A stretch of DNA of 10,000 nucleotides from the NCBI RefSeq assembly GCF_020217025.1, contig NZ_JAIWOF010000069.1:1-10000 (forward strand). The letters are read 5' to 3'. Under the pieces are notes generated by a model that saw only the letters and a list, made by a program, of their open reading frames with translations, was not told where the DNA came from and did not search any database. This DNA comes from Flavobacterium sp. (lineage in GTDB: Bacteria; Bacteroidota; Bacteroidia; Flavobacteriales; Flavobacteriaceae). The position numbers and the translations under genes were made by a program. Shown in pieces: positions 7,710 through 10,000 of the stretch. Numbering within the stretch: the first letter of the stretch is position 1; each line of letters starts with the position of its first letter.

Positions 7710-9071
7710 ATGAAATACGCAAAAAATATATTAGAAACCATCGGGAATACACCTTTGGTTAAATTAAATAAGGTTACTGCTGAAGTTGATGCATTAGTAT
7801 TAGCCAAAGTTGAAACTTTCAATCCTGGAAATTCTGTTAAAGATAGAATGGCAGTAAAAATGATTGAAGATGCAGAAGCAGACGGACGTTTAAAACCAGG
7901 AGGAACCATCATCGAAGGAACTTCAGGAAACACCGGAATGGGATTAGCTTTAGCAGCAATTGTAAAAGGTTACAAATGTATTTTTGTAATTTCAGATAAA
8001 CAATCAAAAGAAAAATCAGATATTCTTCGTGCAGTTGGAGCAAAAGTAATCGTTTGTCCAACAGATGTTGAACCAACCGATCCTCGTTCATATTATTCAG
8101 TATCTAAAAAATTAGGTGAAGAAATTCCGAATTCTTGGTACGTAAATCAATACGATAATCCAAGTAACGCAATAGCACATTACGAACAAACAGGACCTGA
8201 AATTTGGGAACAAACCGAAGGAAAAATTACGCATTTCGTAGTAGGTGTTGGAACGGGAGGAACGATTTCTGGTGTGGCTAAATATTTGAAAGAAAAAAAT
8301 CCAAACATCAAAATTTGGGGAATTGATACGTATGGTTCAGTTTTCAAAAAATACCACGAAACTGGAATTTTTGATGAGAATGAAATCTATTCTTACATTA
8401 CTGAAGGAATTGGAGAAGACATTCTACCAAAAAACGTTGACTTTTCATTAATCGATGGTTTTACAAAAGTTACCGATAAAGATGCAGCTGTTTATACAAG
8501 AAAAATCGCTTTAGAAGAAGGGATTTTTGTTGGAAACTCCGCTGGAGCCGCTGTAAAGGGCTTATTGCAGTTAAAAGAACACTTTAGTCCAGAAGATGTA
8601 GTTGTGGTCTTATTTCACGATTCTGGAAGCCGTTATGTTGGAAAGATGTTTAACGATGATTGGATGCGCGAAAGAGGTTTCTTAGAAGAAGAAATTACAA
8701 AAGCAGAAGATTTAATCAAAGAACATATCGACAAACCATTAGTAATTGTTCGTACTGAAGAATTAGTTTCGCACGCTATTGAGCGTTTGAGAAAATATAA
8801 AATTTCACAAATTCCTGTTATTGATGCAACTGGCTTTGTAGGTAGTGTAGATGAAACAGACTTGTTTGATGCTTATCTTAAAATCTGTAATATTTCAGAA
8901 ATGCCAATCAAAGATGTGATGAGAAAACCTTATCCAATAGTTTCAAAAGATACACCAATAGAAGAAGTTGCTAGACTTATTACCAAAGAAAATCAAGCAG
9001 TTTTAGTAGATTTAGGTAATGGAAAACACCATATCATCACGAAACACGATATTATTAATTCGATAAAATAA
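7710..9071 (+). CDS. PLP-dependent cystathionine beta-synthase/cysteine synthase-family enzyme with tandem CBS domains
   Basis: This cytoplasmic 453-residue enzyme of sulfur amino-acid metabolism belongs to fold-type II PLP enzymes. It probably performs beta-replacement on serine (cystathionine synthesis from homocysteine) or on O-acetylserine. Visible motifs are NTPLVKL (13-19), PGNSVKDR with the PLP-binding Lys44, the phosphate/substrate loop EGTSGNTG (69-76), the PLP-phosphate loop GVGTGGT (179-185), and NSAGAA (276-281) with Ser277 expected at the pyridine nitrogen. EGIGEDILP and the HDSGSRYVGKMFNDDWM stretch (303-319) resemble cystathionine beta-synthases more than CysK. Residues about 340-453 form two CBS domains (SQIPVID and QAVLVDLG are typical strands), a likely regulatory module. 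The N-terminal heme-binding region of animal enzymes is absent. I start at ATG 7710 because homology begins there and the promoter lies upstream of it; GTG at 7650 would add 20 unrelated residues. Exact substrate preference is unresolved. Confidence 0.93.
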   Translation: MKYAKNILETIGNTPLVKLNKVTAEVDALVLAKVETFNPGNSVKDRMAVKMIEDAEADGRLKPGGTIIEGTSGNTGMGLALAAIVKGYKCIFVISDKQSKEKSDILRAVGAKVIVCPTDVEPTDPRSYYSVSKKLGEEIPNSWYVNQYDNPSNAIAHYEQTGPEIWEQTEGKITHFVVGVGTGGTISGVAKYLKEKNPNIKIWGIDTYGSVFKKYHETGIFDENEIYSYITEGIGEDILPKNVDFSLIDGFTKVTDKDAAVYTRKIALEEGIFVGNSAGAAVKGLLQLKEHFSPEDVVVVLFHDSGSRYVGKMFNDDWMRERGFLEEEITKAEDLIKEHIDKPLVIVRTEELVSHAIERLRKYKISQIPVIDATGFVGSVDETDLFDAYLKICNISEMPIKDVMRKPYPIVSKDTPIEEVARLITKENQAVLVDLGNGKHHIITKHDIINSIK

Positions 9072-9081
9072 TATTTTTGTA

Positions 9082-9102
9082 AAACTGAACTTGTTTCAGT
9101 TT
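9082..9102 (+). other. Small hairpin just before the convergent terminator
   Basis: AAACTGAA (9082-9089) pairs with TTCAGTTT (9095-9102) around a five-base loop. It lies 11 bases after the CBS-enzyme stop codon and two bases before the terminator. It is AT-rich and not followed by a T tract, so it is not a terminator by itself. It might protect the mRNA 3' end or be incidental. Confidence 0.5.
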
Positions 9103-9104
9103 CC

Positions 9105-9136
9105 AAAAAAGGACGTTCAACTGAACGTCCTTTTTT
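9105..9136. terminator. Bidirectional intrinsic terminator between convergent genes
   Basis: AAAAAAGGACGTTC (9105-9118) pairs with GAACGTCCTTTTTT (9123-9136) around the loop AACT. The GC-containing core of eight pairs is flanked by A and T tracts, so it works in both directions. It serves the CBS-domain enzyme on the + strand and the PNGase F-like gene on the - strand. Its last base overlaps the TAA stop of the latter (9138-9136). Confidence 0.92.
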
Positions 9137-10000
9137 TAATCTCCTAGTAAAACTCCTGAAATATTCCAAGCACTAAAACTTCCGCCTTCTTTTGGCCCTT
9201 GAGGAATTTTAACTTGTATCGTATGTGTTCCTGCTTTCAAATCTCCTAATTCAATATGAATCGGATTCGTGGCAGTTCCTGGACACCAATTCGAGCGACT
9301 CAAATCAGATGAAGACAATCCATCATTAAAATTTCCTGATGCTGGATTAAATAATCGGTAGCCACCGCAATCTTGTCGCCATGGAATAAATGAAAACACT
9401 TCTTTTCCGTTTAAAATGATAGTGTTTCTCTTTGGAACAAATTCGTCACCGTTTTCCCAACCTCCATGACCGGTGGTGATGTAGCGCAGTTTCGCATTTT
9501 TGATTTCTTTATCTAATGTGAAAGTAACTTCTAATCCTTTTTCATGGTTAAACATTGTTGCATATTCTTGTCCCGCCATTTCCATTACGTTTGTCGTATT
9601 AAATAACGGAATAGAAACATTGGTTTTATCCAATGAACTTTCGCTCGGATTAATCGTAATATTCATCGAAATTTTATGTCCGCCTTTATCGTAATTACCA
9701 ATGAAAGTTCCCACGTAAACGGTTTTTCCTGATAAATTCGGTTTTAAATCGGTAATATCCATTCGGTACGGAACAATTTCGTGCCACGTTTTGTCTTTCA
9801 ATTGAATGTGGTTATATTGTTTAATTCCGAAAGGCGTAAAAAAGCGCATCAATTCAATAATTGGAGAAAATTCTGGTGTAGCCACAACGCCTTGATATTG
9901 CTTTCCATTTCCGTTTTCATAAATGGGTAATGTTTTAGCGCCATTTTGCAAACCATCTAAAAACGATTGCTTCTTATCTTGTGGAATCATAAAAACCGAA
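9136..10000 (-). CDS. Peptide-N-glycosidase F-like protein, C-terminal part (5' partial at window edge)
   Basis: PNGase F-type enzymes release N-glycans from asparagine of glycoproteins and are secreted or surface proteins. The visible frame aligns by eye along the two jelly-roll domains of Elizabethkingia PNGase F. Numbered from the Met at 9990, ELMRFFTPFG (46-55) matches EIGRFITPYW, YRMDITDLKPNLSGKT (75-90) matches LEIDVTDFKSLLSGNT, GDEFVPKRNTIILN (181-194) matches CAEWCFRTHTIAIN, and SNWCPG (233-238) matches AGWCPG. Glu183 falls on the active-site Glu206. Cys208 and Cys236 fit the C231-C252 disulfide, while the C204-C208 pair is absent. The Met at 9990 is preceded in frame by Ser-Val-Phe with no stop, and that segment matches NVYV just after catalytic Asp60. 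The true start is therefore beyond the right edge, and the signal peptide cannot be seen. The gene ends inside the bidirectional terminator. Activity is not proven; it could be a divergent binding or glycosidase relative. Confidence 0.85.
   Translation of the reverse strand, partial: SVFMIPQDKKQSFLDGLQNGAKTLPIYENGNGKQYQGVVATPEFSPIIELMRFFTPFGIKQYNHIQLKDKTWHEIVPYRMDITDLKPNLSGKTVYVGTFIGNYDKGGHKISMNITINPSESSLDKTNVSIPLFNTTNVMEMAGQEYATMFNHEKGLEVTFTLDKEIKNAKLRYITTGHGGWENGDEFVPKRNTIILNGKEVFSFIPWRQDCGGYRLFNPASGNFNDGLSSSDLSRSNWCPGTATNPIHIELGDLKAGTHTIQVKIPQGPKEGGSFSAWNISGVLLGD

Noticed and set aside
7679..8091. Antisense frames opposite the 5' part of the CBS-domain enzyme
   Set aside because: They mirror conserved PLP-enzyme codons and have no supporting promoter or family features.
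9500..9694. Small + strand frame opposite the PNGase-like gene
   Set aside because: It lies opposite conserved PNGase F-like residues; its hydrophobic look comes from the complement of polar codons.
1..10000. A link between the Sus-like operon and the PNGase-like gene as one glycoprotein-utilisation locus
   Set aside because: The genes are on opposite strands, separated by two unrelated genes and two terminators, so nothing in the sequence ties them together beyond proximity.

Overview
The window looks like chromosomal DNA from a member of the Flavobacteriaceae (Bacteroidota), probably Flavobacterium or a close relative. The evidence is a strongly AT-rich composition, a SusC/SusD pair, lipoproteins with acidic residues right after the lipid-bearing cysteine, A-rich leaders instead of Shine-Dalgarno sites, and promoter boxes of the TAnnTTTG type. 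No tRNA, rRNA, CRISPR array, insertion sequence or phage gene was seen. No stretch over 300 bases lacks a gene.

Positions 1-5685 hold the 3' part of a Sus-like nutrient-uptake operon on the + strand. It contains a SusC-type TonB-dependent outer-membrane channel (5' end outside the window), a SusD-like_2-type binding lipoprotein, and two further predicted surface lipoproteins, each with a Calx-beta-like N-terminal region. Gaps between these genes are 12 to 17 bases, and a strong hairpin terminator with a GAAA loop closes the unit at 5652-5685. SusC and SusD would form a lidded uptake complex, and the two extra lipoproteins occupy the place of SusE/SusF-like surface binding proteins. No hydrolase or regulator is visible in this part, so the substrate cannot be named.

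Positions 5703-7622 hold a single gene for a large Bacteroidota beta-barrel of the putative porin (Porin_10) type, with its own promoter box. Positions 7656-9071 hold a PLP-dependent cystathionine beta-synthase or cysteine-synthase-type enzyme with a C-terminal pair of CBS domains. It has a clear promoter and a start that should be placed at 7710, not further upstream. A terminator at 9105-9136 lies between this gene and the convergent - strand gene and can serve both.

Positions 9136-10000 (- strand) hold the C-terminal part of a peptide-N-glycosidase F-like protein. Its frame stays open through the right edge, so the N-terminus, including the expected catalytic aspartate, lies outside. The window is mostly ordinary flavobacterial gene content. 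The points most worth following are the divergent PNGase F homologue, the two uncharacterised lipoproteins of the Sus-like operon (one with a strongly basic tail), and the paired TTTGCAAA sites in the sulfur-enzyme promoter. I found no convincing evidence of an undescribed system.
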